Origin: a virus
Direction: 5' to 3' (one strand)
Length of the DNA: 64,000 nt
IMG/VR virus record: IMGVR_UViG_3300027985_001318
Span: 1-64,000 of that record
Below, in pieces: positions 1-8,724 of the stretch; positions within the stretch are counted from its first letter, which is position 1, and each line of letters begins with the position of its first letter. The notes below the pieces were generated by a model. That model was not told where the DNA came from. It saw only the letters and a list, made by a program, of their open reading frames with translations, and did not search any database. The translations under genes were made by a program, and so were the position numbers.

Positions 1-2202
1 TTGCACTGTGGCGCTAACCAATGCCATGGTGGTAGCCGGCGACATGTAAAGATCGTCGGCCGATCCAAGAAGGGCTTCTTCTTGGGTGGCCATTGCATAG
101 TTCTGTACGTTACCTAGGCCCAGTTGAATTGCAGTTACACCGTGTGGATTCTCGGTATTGGCTATGTGTTGATCGATGGAGCTGCTAAAACCAGAGATAG
201 CTGCGCTGATAGCTGCATTGGTAGCTAGCGGACTCATGTACAGATCGTCTGCTTCGCCAAGGGTAGCATCATCGGCAGACGCCATTCCATAGTTCTGCAC
301 CAGACCCAAACCGACTTGGACTTTGGTGACACCATGCGGATTATTGGCGGCATTAAGGTGCTCACTGAGAGAATTACCTACCAGCCGAATAATCATGGAG
401 GTTACGCCACCTGGGGTAACAAAGCGGTTGGTGGCACTACCGCTATCAAGTTCACTCTGGTCGGCGGTAGCGAAGTTATCTACGCTACCTAGCCCGACTT
501 GCGTCTTAGTGACGGCGTGCGGGTTGTCGAGATCAGAAACGTGACCGGCGATGGTTTCTGAGCTCAAACGAGAGATCATCTGGCTAACGCCGTAGATCGT
601 AACGTAATGAGCGTTGGAATTTCCAGCCTCGTAGTCTTCGTCAGTACCTATCGGGAGGTTTTGGACATTACCCAAACCCACTTGGGCTTTAGTCACTACG
701 TGAGGATTGGTTTTGTCATTTATGTGGTCAGTGAAAGCAGAACCAATGCGGGACGCGATCAACGAAACCACGCCAGCTACAGTCACGAAGTGGCTGTTGG
801 ATGTGCCTGCTTCAAGTTCAGTATCTCCGGCGGTGGCAAAGTTGGAAACGTTACCCAAGCCTACCTGCGCCTTAGTGGTCGCATGAGGGTTACTCATGGC
901 GTTAAAGTGCGTTATGATCGGCGGCCAGAGATTCTCATCCAAAAGCCGTGTGGTCAAATATGGGGTCATAAATCCCAATTTGTAAAGACCGTCTATTGCT
1001 TGGGCTTCCGTGGCCAACGGATAGTTTGGTACGTTCCCCAAACCGACTTGAGATTGAGTAACTCCGTGCGGGTTTTCATGGTCATCCAGGTGATTCTGAA
1101 TACCTGAAGCGCCTGCTTGAGCGGCGATGGCGAGCTTGGTAAGCTCTGGGGTCATATAGCCATCATTGCCGGTACCACCAACCGCATCGGCTTCTGTGGC
1201 CAAGCCGAGATTCTGCACGTTACCAAGACCTAGCTGCGCTTTAGTAACCCCATGCGGATTGCTGGTGTTTGCCATATGTGCAGTAACGGCATCGGCTATC
1301 CAGTTACTGATTGCCAGCCAAGCTTTTCGTGGGGTAAGGAATTCTGAATCATTCTCCTTATCCAACGCGCTTGTATCGCTAGCTGTAGCAAAGTTATCCA
1401 CGCTACCCAGACCCACTTGTATTTTAGTGACGGCGTGGGGGTTACTTTTATCGGAAACGTGACCGGCCACTGAAGTAGAATTCAGTTTTGCGATCATCTT
1501 GGAAACATGGCCAGGAGAGATATAACGATCCAGACGAACACCCTCCAGAGCTTCTTCCTCTGTGGAGAGGGGGAAGTTGGAAACGTTACCCAAACCGACT
1601 TGCGCCTTGGTGACGGCGTGGGGGTTGGCCTTGTCTTGAATATGAACGTTTATTGCCGGATAAAGGCTATCGGCAGCGGCGAGAATGCGGTCTGCGATCA
1701 GATTCAGGGCATCGGCCAGCTCTTTACCGCCAACCATATCTTGTACGTTAAACAAGTGTTGAATGGGGGTAAAATACCACGGTATATCGGTGATCTTTTC
1801 CCAAGTAGTAACTCGAGGATCGGTTAGTGCATTGGAAAGCAAGGTCAGCAAGGATTGCTCGTCGAGCGTATACTCGCCACCAAGCGTATGGTAATCGTAC
1901 TCAAAAGTACCGGTCAGGGTGTTGTCGAGAATACAGATAGCGCCATATACCGGCTTATAGGTCCGACTGGAAACCAATTCGAACATATAGCCCGGTTCCC
2001 AATCGACACCTTTGGTAAGAACACGGCCAGTCCCCAGATGTCGAACTACAGCCGTATCACCGTAGAAGGGGGCTCCGTTAGGAATGATAAACATGAACGT
2101 ACCGTCTTGGGTGTTACTCAAGACTTTGCGTTCTCCTACGATATCGTTATCGGTATTGGTCCCGTAAGGATCCAGTTCCCACGTAAAAACTTTATTAAGC
2201 AT
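1..2202 (-). CDS. Tail fibre protein with nine NPH-type repeats (partial, C-terminus beyond window)
   Basis: Reading the minus strand from the ATG at 2202 gives 734 codons with no stop before the window edge. The first ~180 residues form a unique N-terminal domain (start MLNKVFTWELDPYG). Then come nine copies of a motif close to NPHGVTKAQVGLGNVQNY, spaced about 61 residues (about 180-186 nt). Such repeats are typical of long myovirus tail fibres, where they build a shaft ahead of a receptor-binding tip. The tip would lie left of the window. A minus-strand GGAGTGG before the ATG is a good ribosome site. The neighbour on plus is divergent. Fibre identity is well supported; the receptor cannot be told. 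Confidence 0.85.
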   Translation of the reverse strand, partial: MLNKVFTWELDPYGTNTDNDIVGERKVLSNTQDGTFMFIIPNGAPFYGDTAVVRHLGTGRVLTKGVDWEPGYMFELVSSRTYKPVYGAICILDNTLTGTFEYDYHTLGGEYTLDEQSLLTLLSNALTDPRVTTWEKITDIPWYFTPIQHLFNVQDMVGGKELADALNLIADRILAAADSLYPAINVHIQDKANPHAVTKAQVGLGNVSNFPLSTEEEALEGVRLDRYISPGHVSKMIAKLNSTSVAGHVSDKSNPHAVTKIQVGLGSVDNFATASDTSALDKENDSEFLTPRKAWLAISNWIADAVTAHMANTSNPHGVTKAQLGLGNVQNLGLATEADAVGGTGNDGYMTPELTKLAIAAQAGASGIQNHLDDHENPHGVTQSQVGLGNVPNYPLATEAQAIDGLYKLGFMTPYLTTRLLDENLWPPIITHFNAMSNPHATTKAQVGLGNVSNFATAGDTELEAGTSNSHFVTVAGVVSLIASRIGSAFTDHINDKTNPHVVTKAQVGLGNVQNLPIGTDEDYEAGNSNAHYVTIYGVSQMISRLSSETIAGHVSDLDNPHAVTKTQVGLGSVDNFATADQSELDSGSATNRFVTPGGVTSMIIRLVGNSLSEHLNAANNPHGVTKVQVGLGLVQNYGMASADDATLGEADDLYMSPLATNAAISAAISGFSSSIDQHIANTENPHGVTAIQLGLGNVQNYAMATQEEALLGSADDLYMSPATTMALVSATVQ

Positions 2203-2247
2203 AGCGCCACTCCATTATTGGCAATTTTATGGCAAACATAGTCCAGG

Positions 2248-2260
2248 CAGACCTAGAGTC
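2248..2260 (+). promoter_or_regulatory. Weak CAGACCTA promoter-like motif
   Basis: CAGACCTAGAGTC resembles the first half of the CAGACCTATATG motif found at 47140 and 58962. It sits about 40 nt before the gene at 2300 in a divergent intergenic gap. The TATA core is not kept, so this is a tentative call. Confidence 0.25.
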
Positions 2261-2299
2261 ATACCATACTCCGGTCTTTAAACAGTTTTTGAGGTGTAT

Positions 2300-3541
2300 A
2301 TGTACTCTTTAGTAAAAAGTTACGCCCAGCCAGTCGCTGAAGGATCGGAGTGGCTGGAGCCCGAATTGTCTGCGGTGCTTTGCAGTGCCGTTTTTTCAAC
2401 CTATCGTAAGGTTTACTTGGTGCTGAATAATACCTATTTAGATCATCAGGTAACTTTGGATTTGGATTTGGTTCGGAGTACGATACAAGTCCAACAAATC
2501 ACCATAGCTACTTGGCTTTTCAATCTTGGTAACGCTAGTCTCCCTACTGTAGATGGCGTACCGGTAATCAAGAAATCTAAGCTTTACGTTGGTGATGTTT
2601 TCCAAGCAGGTTATCGCGTTATCCCTACTTCTGTTAACGTCCATCCGGATACTCCGCTGAATACTGATCAGCAACACGACATCCTGTTGCTGCGCGACGA
2701 AGCAGACTATTTGTTTATGCAAGAGTACTGCCTTGCGTCAGTGAATGGTTATATTCATCGCAGTAGTAGTTCCGAAGACGGTTTTTATATCCTTAACGGG
2801 GTAGATACTGGTACCAAGACCAGGTCGAACCAGGTCTCGCTTTACAACTTCCAGGAACTAGGTAAAGTAGAACAGTTTAGCATAACTGAGGATATGATCG
2901 TTAAGCCGATCGATGATCTTCCTTTGGTTAAGAAGGTTTGGCTAAAGCTACCTAAGTCGGTGGTAGGCAAAACCGTCGGTCTGGTTATTGCCGGGTTCTT
3001 GCAATTGCTCGATGGGGTAGTTGATAAGGTAGCCGACGATATTGTTGTTTTAAACTTGGCTCGCCTGCCTTGGTTGGAACGCGTAGCCCACATTGGCGCT
3101 TCAATGGACCTTACCGGCTGTCCGACTGAATTCTACGAGGATAGTCGTCGGGTCCTGTCAGAGGTAGAGTCTGACGAGTTCGTGCGTTGGGTTCTGAAGC
3201 TTTCACAGACTTTTCTATTTACCGTAGATAACTCCAACCTCCAAGCAGAACGGATGGTACTGGAAGATATCCCAATCCCCGGCCGTTGGTTAGCTCACGA
3301 GTACCCGGTTGGTTATATCCAGATCTCCGGCGGTTATACACCTAATTGTCTGGTAATCCCTGAAGGAACTCGTTATGGCATCGTCGCCAGACCGCTTTAC
3401 GATCAAGGACGGTTGCGTGAACAGCAACGATTCCGCGACCACATGGTCTACAACGATGCGATCGATGTCTCCAAGTATCGTAAGCCGGCTAGAGCTACTC
3501 TAGTTCGGATTGTATCAACTTCAATTGAAATTAAGGTGTAA
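2300..3541 (+). CDS. Hypothetical protein, probable virion structural protein (413 aa)
   Basis: I do not recognise the family. The protein is soluble, mixed alpha/beta, without signal peptide or clear membrane segment. I chose the ATG at 2300 because GAGGTG (2291-2296) lies just upstream; a GTG at 2294 is in frame but overlaps that site. It ends 3 nt before the next gene, so the two are co-transcribed and start a plus-strand pair divergent from the tail fibre. Position beside fibre, inner-head and spike-type genes suggests a virion protein; this is inference from context only. Confidence 0.6.
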   Translation: MYSLVKSYAQPVAEGSEWLEPELSAVLCSAVFSTYRKVYLVLNNTYLDHQVTLDLDLVRSTIQVQQITIATWLFNLGNASLPTVDGVPVIKKSKLYVGDVFQAGYRVIPTSVNVHPDTPLNTDQQHDILLLRDEADYLFMQEYCLASVNGYIHRSSSSEDGFYILNGVDTGTKTRSNQVSLYNFQELGKVEQFSITEDMIVKPIDDLPLVKKVWLKLPKSVVGKTVGLVIAGFLQLLDGVVDKVADDIVVLNLARLPWLERVAHIGASMDLTGCPTEFYEDSRRVLSEVESDEFVRWVLKLSQTFLFTVDNSNLQAERMVLEDIPIPGRWLAHEYPVGYIQISGGYTPNCLVIPEGTRYGIVARPLYDQGRLREQQRFRDHMVYNDAIDVSKYRKPARATLVRIVSTSIEIKV

Positions 3542-3544
3542 GGT

Positions 3545-5590
3545 ATGTCTGATTTGATGGCTGGTTTGATTGAGAAACGTCTGGCGGTTTCTCAGGAAGG
3601 GGTATTGGATTTTCTGTTTGGTAAGAAGTCCAGCAAGAACGAAACTCCTTCTTTGAAGAAGTTGGAACGACTCGAGGAAGAACTCAAGAAAGTAACGTCT
3701 AGGGAAGCTTTGGACGTAGCCAATGGCCGTAGTAAACCGAGCCAGGAGGTTCTTGACAAACTCATGGAGCTAGCGGAGAAACACGCAGCTCCGTCTATGG
3801 TTTACAAGCAAAACCGGCAGCTGTTTGACATCCTTGTAAAGCTGGTAAAGTTGCCGGAACCTAAACCATACTGGGTTTATGAAGAACTCAGCGGAGCCTC
3901 TTCCGCTAGCGAAGCGGAAAAGATCGCCAAGGATTTCATCCGAGTGATGGAACCCCAGGTTAAGCTGATGTCTCAAGCCAAAAACTTGAAGATCTACGAA
4001 GCCAGTGAGGATCAGCTGTTTGCTGACGTTAGTTCGGGGTTTCAGGCAAATCTGAAGTTTGCTGAGAGTTGTCGCTACGACCACCCCACCCCACACGAAA
4101 CTTATTTGGCAGCCTGTTTGGCTCAGGACTTCGGCTATCCGGCCAGTGTGTTCAGCAATCGTGAAGGCGATGGCGTTAGTGAGCTCTTTGAGCAGAACGA
4201 AACGCTGTTTAAGTCACTAGAAAAAGCTCTGGATGAAATAGCCGATGAAGCCGGGGCTTTCGAAATGTGCTGGATGGGTGGCGATCCAGCCAATCGTAAG
4301 CACTTTTATCCTGGTAACGACGATGTCGATTTCCTGGTACGCGGTCGCTGTATTCTGCTCGACTACGTATTGGACTTGAAGATCGCTCAGGAAGATCTGG
4401 ACGGGAATGACGAAGAAGCTGAAAAGCTCTTTGCCGATATCAATACCGCGATGGAGTCACTGGATGATCTGGAACTTCTGGTAAGTAGCATGGAGGCCGC
4501 TCAAGCTGATCCGCATTTTGGTAAGTACAACTTACCTTTGTACAAATCGATGCTGGATCAAACTTGCGCTAAACTCCAGCTTTCCGGCACCGCACTGTCT
4601 GTCGAGTCTTTTGGTCCGCAGAACGTACTTTCCACCGAAGGCGTCAAAGAAGTTATCTCTAAACTCTACGGGGTAATTAAAGAGCTTCTGGCGAGACTCG
4701 TGACTTGGTTCAAGAACACGTTCACTGCAAAGAACGCTGTGATGTTGAGGATAGCTAAAGGTAACGTTAATGCTCTGAGCAAACTGAACAAAACCAGCTG
4801 GAATGGCGATACCTCTGCCAGTTTCAAAAGTAAATCTGTCTGTGGCCTGATTTTTGCAAAAACTTCCGGTCACTGCAAAAACTTCCGTGAGCTGAAAGAT
4901 TTGTTGGATGGTTGGGACAAACAAATCGAGCATTATCAGGTAGATATCTTTGATTCGTTGCAAATCCTCAAATCTGCGGTTAGAAAACAACCAGAAGACC
5001 AGGAAAAACCACTGGGGGATTTAGAGGAAGGGATATTGGGAGGTAAGAACAACCCAGGTTCTTATGTCAATAAAGCCAGGGAGTTTATGCGACTGGCTGG
5101 TAACGAGCAAGACAAGCGACCGAACGAAGAGAAAGATTACGTCGTTCTGGATAGTCTTGGTAGTTTTGAAGACATGAAGCATTTTTGTCAGAAACTAGAG
5201 CACGACAAAAAGGTTCGCTCTATGGATAATGGGTTGCAAGAGATCATAGACACCTGCGATGATCTTATCAAGAAAGTTAATAAAACCTTGAACGACAACC
5301 CAAACTCCGCCAGAATATGCCGTCATGTTCAGAACGCTCTGAGTTCAGCTTATGCTTTTAACCATCTTCGTGCTGAACTATTGTTTCAGACACATCGCGC
5401 CCTGGAAGTTTCTTTACGAGCCGGGGCTGGCGATAAGAATGGTTCTAGCTATAGCGCTTACCAGCACCAGCAAAACGACCAGCAGTTTATGCAGCAGCAT
5501 AACCAAAATCACCACCAAGCAGTCCAACAGCACAATCAAGATATGCTGCACCATCAGCAGATGGTACAGCACCACAACAGCGGTTTCTAA
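3545..5590 (+). CDS. Probable inner-head virion protein with cleavable propeptide and His/Gln-rich tail (681 aa)
   Basis: The N-terminus carries AVSQE followed by GVLDFLFGKK at about residues 14-28. This looks like the propeptide end of phiKZ-type internal head proteins, which are cut by the prohead protease after S/A/G-x-E. A second similar stretch with SVES and LSTEGVKEVI lies near residues 350-375, so the protein may be cut twice or be a fusion of two related modules. The middle is strongly alpha-helical and charged. The last ~46 residues are almost only H, Q, N, M, S and Y (for example HQQNDQQFMQQHNQNHH). GG before the ATG is a short ribosome site, with coupling to the gene ending at 3541. 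Family assignment is inferred from motif and length, not from alignment. Confidence 0.6.
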   Translation: MSDLMAGLIEKRLAVSQEGVLDFLFGKKSSKNETPSLKKLERLEEELKKVTSREALDVANGRSKPSQEVLDKLMELAEKHAAPSMVYKQNRQLFDILVKLVKLPEPKPYWVYEELSGASSASEAEKIAKDFIRVMEPQVKLMSQAKNLKIYEASEDQLFADVSSGFQANLKFAESCRYDHPTPHETYLAACLAQDFGYPASVFSNREGDGVSELFEQNETLFKSLEKALDEIADEAGAFEMCWMGGDPANRKHFYPGNDDVDFLVRGRCILLDYVLDLKIAQEDLDGNDEEAEKLFADINTAMESLDDLELLVSSMEAAQADPHFGKYNLPLYKSMLDQTCAKLQLSGTALSVESFGPQNVLSTEGVKEVISKLYGVIKELLARLVTWFKNTFTAKNAVMLRIAKGNVNALSKLNKTSWNGDTSASFKSKSVCGLIFAKTSGHCKNFRELKDLLDGWDKQIEHYQVDIFDSLQILKSAVRKQPEDQEKPLGDLEEGILGGKNNPGSYVNKAREFMRLAGNEQDKRPNEEKDYVVLDSLGSFEDMKHFCQKLEHDKKVRSMDNGLQEIIDTCDDLIKKVNKTLNDNPNSARICRHVQNALSSAYAFNHLRAELLFQTHRALEVSLRAGAGDKNGSSYSAYQHQQNDQQFMQQHNQNHHQAVQQHNQDMLHHQQMVQHHNSGF

Positions 5591-5604
5591 CCGAGACGTA
5601 AAAA

Positions 5605-5628
5605 AGAGGAGGGCTTTCGCCCTCCTCT
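5605..5628 (-). terminator. Rho-independent terminator, U-tract on minus strand
   Basis: AGAGGAGGGC-TTTC-GCCCTCCTCT is a perfect 10-bp stem with a tetraloop. The A-run to its left makes a U-tract only for minus-strand transcripts, so it best terminates the gene at 5752-8241; it may also stabilise the 3' end of the plus gene at 3545-5590. Confidence 0.8.
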
Positions 5629-5751
5629 ATGTCACCAATTCCCAATCCCCTTATACCGTCTCACGACGCTACGTGGGCGCTGCGTAATCCAGCAGCCGGA
5701 CCTTGGATCACCCCCTTATGCTGAGCGAATGCTCGGTGTCTATAGAATTTA

Positions 5752-8241
5752 TCAGGAAAGTACAACGTGTTTGTTGTACTCCTTCAAAACCGTTACATTA
5801 CTGGCATCAAGGATAGTCAGTTCTGCATCAGACATAGCTGTGTGAGAGCTAGCATAGTGAGAGACGATAAAGACCATACTGGCTTTTCCAGAAGTCACGT
5901 AGTCCTTAACGAACTGCAATATCTTGCGATGGTGCGTTTCGTCAAAGGTGGCTCCTAACTCATCTAGGTAGATGGGCCATTCTGGTCGTCTAAGGTAAAG
6001 TGCAAGTACTAACTTGAAAGCAAAGTCAATCAAGTCTTTCTGACCCCAACTTGCTTCAGAAACATCTGAGGGACGATTCTCCTCGGATATGATTTCAACC
6101 GGGAACTTATAGTTGAGTTCCCCGTTTTCGATACCGCAAGGATAAACTTTGATATCGTAAGTCCAAAACTTACTGATGATCTCGTTCATCTTCCCTACAA
6201 ACTCCGCAATGAAACCAGAGAGCTGTTCTGCAATCAACCCGTCGGTAGGACTTAGCGCTTCCAATAACTGGTCGTAATGTAGTTCAGCCTGTTTCAGTTC
6301 GGCTATCTGCTGGTTCAGGTCTTGCACTAGGGCTTGGTTTACAGTTACTTCGTGAAGTCGATGCGTAATCAAAGCCAGTTGGCGTTGGTGGGTTTCGATA
6401 AGCTGTTCGATCAAGTTATTGCGTTCAAGTTCGATACGAAGCTGGTAAAGTTCGGAGCGCTTAGCAACCATCCCTCTAACGGCTTCCCCTTCGCTTATGA
6501 AACCCTCAACGCGTTCAAGCTTCTTTGACATCATCTCAATGGTTGAGCTAGTCACTCTAGATTGAGCTGTCAGCTTCTCTATCGTCAACTCAAGGGATTT
6601 AGCTTGGGCTGAGATAAGATCTGCTGGGACTGCGCCTACATTTTTGAAATGTTCCAACACCTCCTTTAGTTTCTTTTCCTCACGTTGTAAATCACGGTAC
6701 TTAGAAAGCTCTCCGAGATATCGTTCAAACTGAGAGATCTCTGAAATCATTCGTTGGGTATTTTGTCTAGCAAACGGGATGGTTGCGAAGATACGCCAAA
6801 GCGCTTGCAGTCTTGGGAATTCAACAACAGCTTTACGGAGTCGTTGCAATCCGTCCTCGTAGCTTAGCTGAAGTTGCTCGTCGCTTTCAGCTAACTCAAG
6901 GGATTTATTCAATTCGAAGAGTTCTTCTTCCAACTTGACCACTACCTGCTTCATCTCTTCCAGGTGATGTTCGTGGACGCCAGGTTTAAACTTGTTCTGA
7001 CATCTAGGACATTCAACTTGAGGGACGTATTGGGTTTGTTGGAGGTCTTGCTGGATGAAATCAATTTTGTTCTTGCGCCGCCCGATTTCCTCTCGCAAAG
7101 TTCTTAGTGCGACTCTACGCTGTTCGGCTGCTTCTTTACTAAAGTCCAACTGGTTCAAGGAAGGGTTAGGCATCGATTGCAAGCAATCTACCAGATAACC
7201 CTTAGCGATCTCCAGCTGCTCTATAGCGAGTCCGCTCTCTTGGATATCCGATTGTCTAACTTCTTCACCGAAAGCTCTCAGAAGCCGCTCTAGTTCGTTT
7301 AAACGAGAAGTTACACTCTCCTTACTCATCCCGTCCCGTTCACTGAGCTCCAACAGCATTTCGTTCAACTGCATAAAGTGTTGTTGGTTAGAATCTATCT
7401 CAGCGTTGGTCTTGTTGAGTTCGGCTTGCAGTTCTGAAATAACGGAGCTGATTTGTTTCGGGGTATCGGCTGTCGAGAACACATCGTTTCTACGCAGCAC
7501 CTGAGCGCAAATTCGATTTAGGTCGCTCTCTATCTGTTCTATCTCTCTTTCGACTTGCCTGGGATGTTGTTGTAGTTCTTGTCGAAAGTTTCGCATCAAT
7601 ACTTCTAGCTCGGCTTTCAGTTGATCTGAATCGCGCTGTAAGGCCAGTATCTCGTTCTGGTCGATAAGTTGAGCGGTTATATTAGCCAAGCGCTTCTCTG
7701 CCGTTTTACGAGCTCCTAACGCATGACTGGCTTGTGTTTTCAGTTTCTGGTAGACGCCCAAAGCGTAACTGAGGTCTACTGGGCAAAGTTCGGTGAACAA
7801 TTCTCGCCGACGCATGTACGGCATTCCAGAAAACCGATTAGCATTCAACTTACCGCTCAACACGGATTGAATCAGTGGGGTGATGCCAAAGTAGCGCTGA
7901 ACGAGCTCTCTCTGTACTGTGGCGGTCCCGCCTTGGTTGAGTTCTAGTTCTGAACCATCGGGTTCTATTTGAACGAATGAATGCTCAAAAGCTTTTTTCT
8001 TTAGCAGAGAGCTTAGCCGAAATCTACCAGTAGGTACTTTGATAAGGAGAACCTTACTTCCTCCCGGGGTATAGTCTTTTGGGTCTGGAGGAAGCGGATG
8101 TAATTCGTTCATCAGTCGGGTCTTACCGCAACCATTGGTGCCGGCGATGATTTGGATTGGACTGCCGAACGTAAAATGTAAGTTACTGATATTCGCAAGA
8201 AATGTACCGCGAAATCCCTTAATGATAGCTTCTTCGATCAT
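5752..8241 (-). CDS. Rad50/SbcC/T4 gp46-like recombination nuclease ATPase (829 aa)
   Basis: SMC-type ATPase with the expected domain order. Walker A GTNGCGKT is at residues 34-41. Two long coiled-coil arms flank a zinc-hook CPRC motif near residue 410. The C-terminal lobe has a Walker-B-like YLDELGATFDE near residue 750 and a switch-type IVSHY after it. Such proteins pair with an Mre11/SbcD/gp47 nuclease to process DNA ends in recombination-dependent replication. No nuclease partner is visible in this window, so it is either elsewhere in the genome or replaced. The gene is a single minus-strand unit ending before a terminator at 5605-5628. No strong ribosome site is seen before the ATG. Confidence 0.85.
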   Translation of the reverse strand: MIEEAIIKGFRGTFLANISNLHFTFGSPIQIIAGTNGCGKTRLMNELHPLPPDPKDYTPGGSKVLLIKVPTGRFRLSSLLKKKAFEHSFVQIEPDGSELELNQGGTATVQRELVQRYFGITPLIQSVLSGKLNANRFSGMPYMRRRELFTELCPVDLSYALGVYQKLKTQASHALGARKTAEKRLANITAQLIDQNEILALQRDSDQLKAELEVLMRNFRQELQQHPRQVEREIEQIESDLNRICAQVLRRNDVFSTADTPKQISSVISELQAELNKTNAEIDSNQQHFMQLNEMLLELSERDGMSKESVTSRLNELERLLRAFGEEVRQSDIQESGLAIEQLEIAKGYLVDCLQSMPNPSLNQLDFSKEAAEQRRVALRTLREEIGRRKNKIDFIQQDLQQTQYVPQVECPRCQNKFKPGVHEHHLEEMKQVVVKLEEELFELNKSLELAESDEQLQLSYEDGLQRLRKAVVEFPRLQALWRIFATIPFARQNTQRMISEISQFERYLGELSKYRDLQREEKKLKEVLEHFKNVGAVPADLISAQAKSLELTIEKLTAQSRVTSSTIEMMSKKLERVEGFISEGEAVRGMVAKRSELYQLRIELERNNLIEQLIETHQRQLALITHRLHEVTVNQALVQDLNQQIAELKQAELHYDQLLEALSPTDGLIAEQLSGFIAEFVGKMNEIISKFWTYDIKVYPCGIENGELNYKFPVEIISEENRPSDVSEASWGQKDLIDFAFKLVLALYLRRPEWPIYLDELGATFDETHHRKILQFVKDYVTSGKASMVFIVSHYASSHTAMSDAELTILDASNVTVLKEYNKHVVLS

Positions 8242-8261
8242 GGTGATATTTTTTTAGTGAT

Positions 8262-8278
8262 CAGTCCCTATACTTTAG
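8262..8278 (+). promoter_or_regulatory. CCTATA-type promoter motif
   Basis: CAGTCCCTATACTTTAG shares CCTATA and TTTAG with the motif at 20993. It lies about 36 nt before the ATG at 8314 in the divergent gap after the Rad50-like gene's start. Confidence 0.5.
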
Positions 8279-8313
8279 TTGAGAACAGTAAAAGATAACT
8301 GAGGTTGATGAAA

Positions 8314-8724
8314 ATGAGCAGAAATTATTTTGACACCCATGCAGATCCTGCATTATGGAAGCAGCACGTATATTGTTCCGATGTACGTAACCTGATAGAA
8401 AACGTTATCAAATACCTTAATGCTGTGCTGGCTAAATCAAGAACGGTTCAGATCGATTCTTTATTTGATAGTACTGAAATGGCTTACCAGGCAGCTAGTT
8501 GGTTTTTTGATCCTGACTCAGAGCGAGAACAATTCCGCATTTTGTTCTTTGGTTTGAAATGTAAGAATACTGGGCTGTTATCCATGACATTTGGCATCAG
8601 AGTCAAATTGAAATGGATCGGTAGTTCTCTCATGCAACACAGTACTAGTCCGTCATTGCAGTTTCTCAGGAAGGTTGAAGAGAAGCATAGTAAGATGGGG
8701 TTATGGTGGGATTATCATGAATAG
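8314..8724 (+). CDS. Hypothetical protein (136 aa)
   Basis: Unrecognised small protein, start MSRNYFDTHADPALW. TTG (8305), ATG (8308) and ATG (8314) are in frame; GAGG at 8301-8304 is best spaced for 8314. It overlaps the following spike-like gene by 8 nt, so translation is probably coupled and the product may work with it in the baseplate, for instance as a chaperone or small baseplate part. That role is inference. Confidence 0.6.
   Translation: MSRNYFDTHADPALWKQHVYCSDVRNLIENVIKYLNAVLAKSRTVQIDSLFDSTEMAYQAASWFFDPDSEREQFRILFFGLKCKNTGLLSMTFGIRVKLKWIGSSLMQHSTSPSLQFLRKVEEKHSKMGLWWDYHE

Noticed and set aside
1-2200. Evenly spaced ~180-nt direct repeats that could suggest a CRISPR or other non-coding array
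   Set aside because: The repeats keep one open minus-strand frame and encode the NPH fibre motif; spacers are coding and related.
323-2241. Several plus-strand open frames in the first 2.2 kb
   Set aside because: They lie opposite the continuous minus-strand fibre gene, lack ribosome sites and have non-protein-like composition.
5629-5751. Possible small RNA between the inner-head and Rad50-like genes
   Set aside because: Only a short GAGC-GAAT-GCTC hairpin is visible and no promoter or terminator in proper order.
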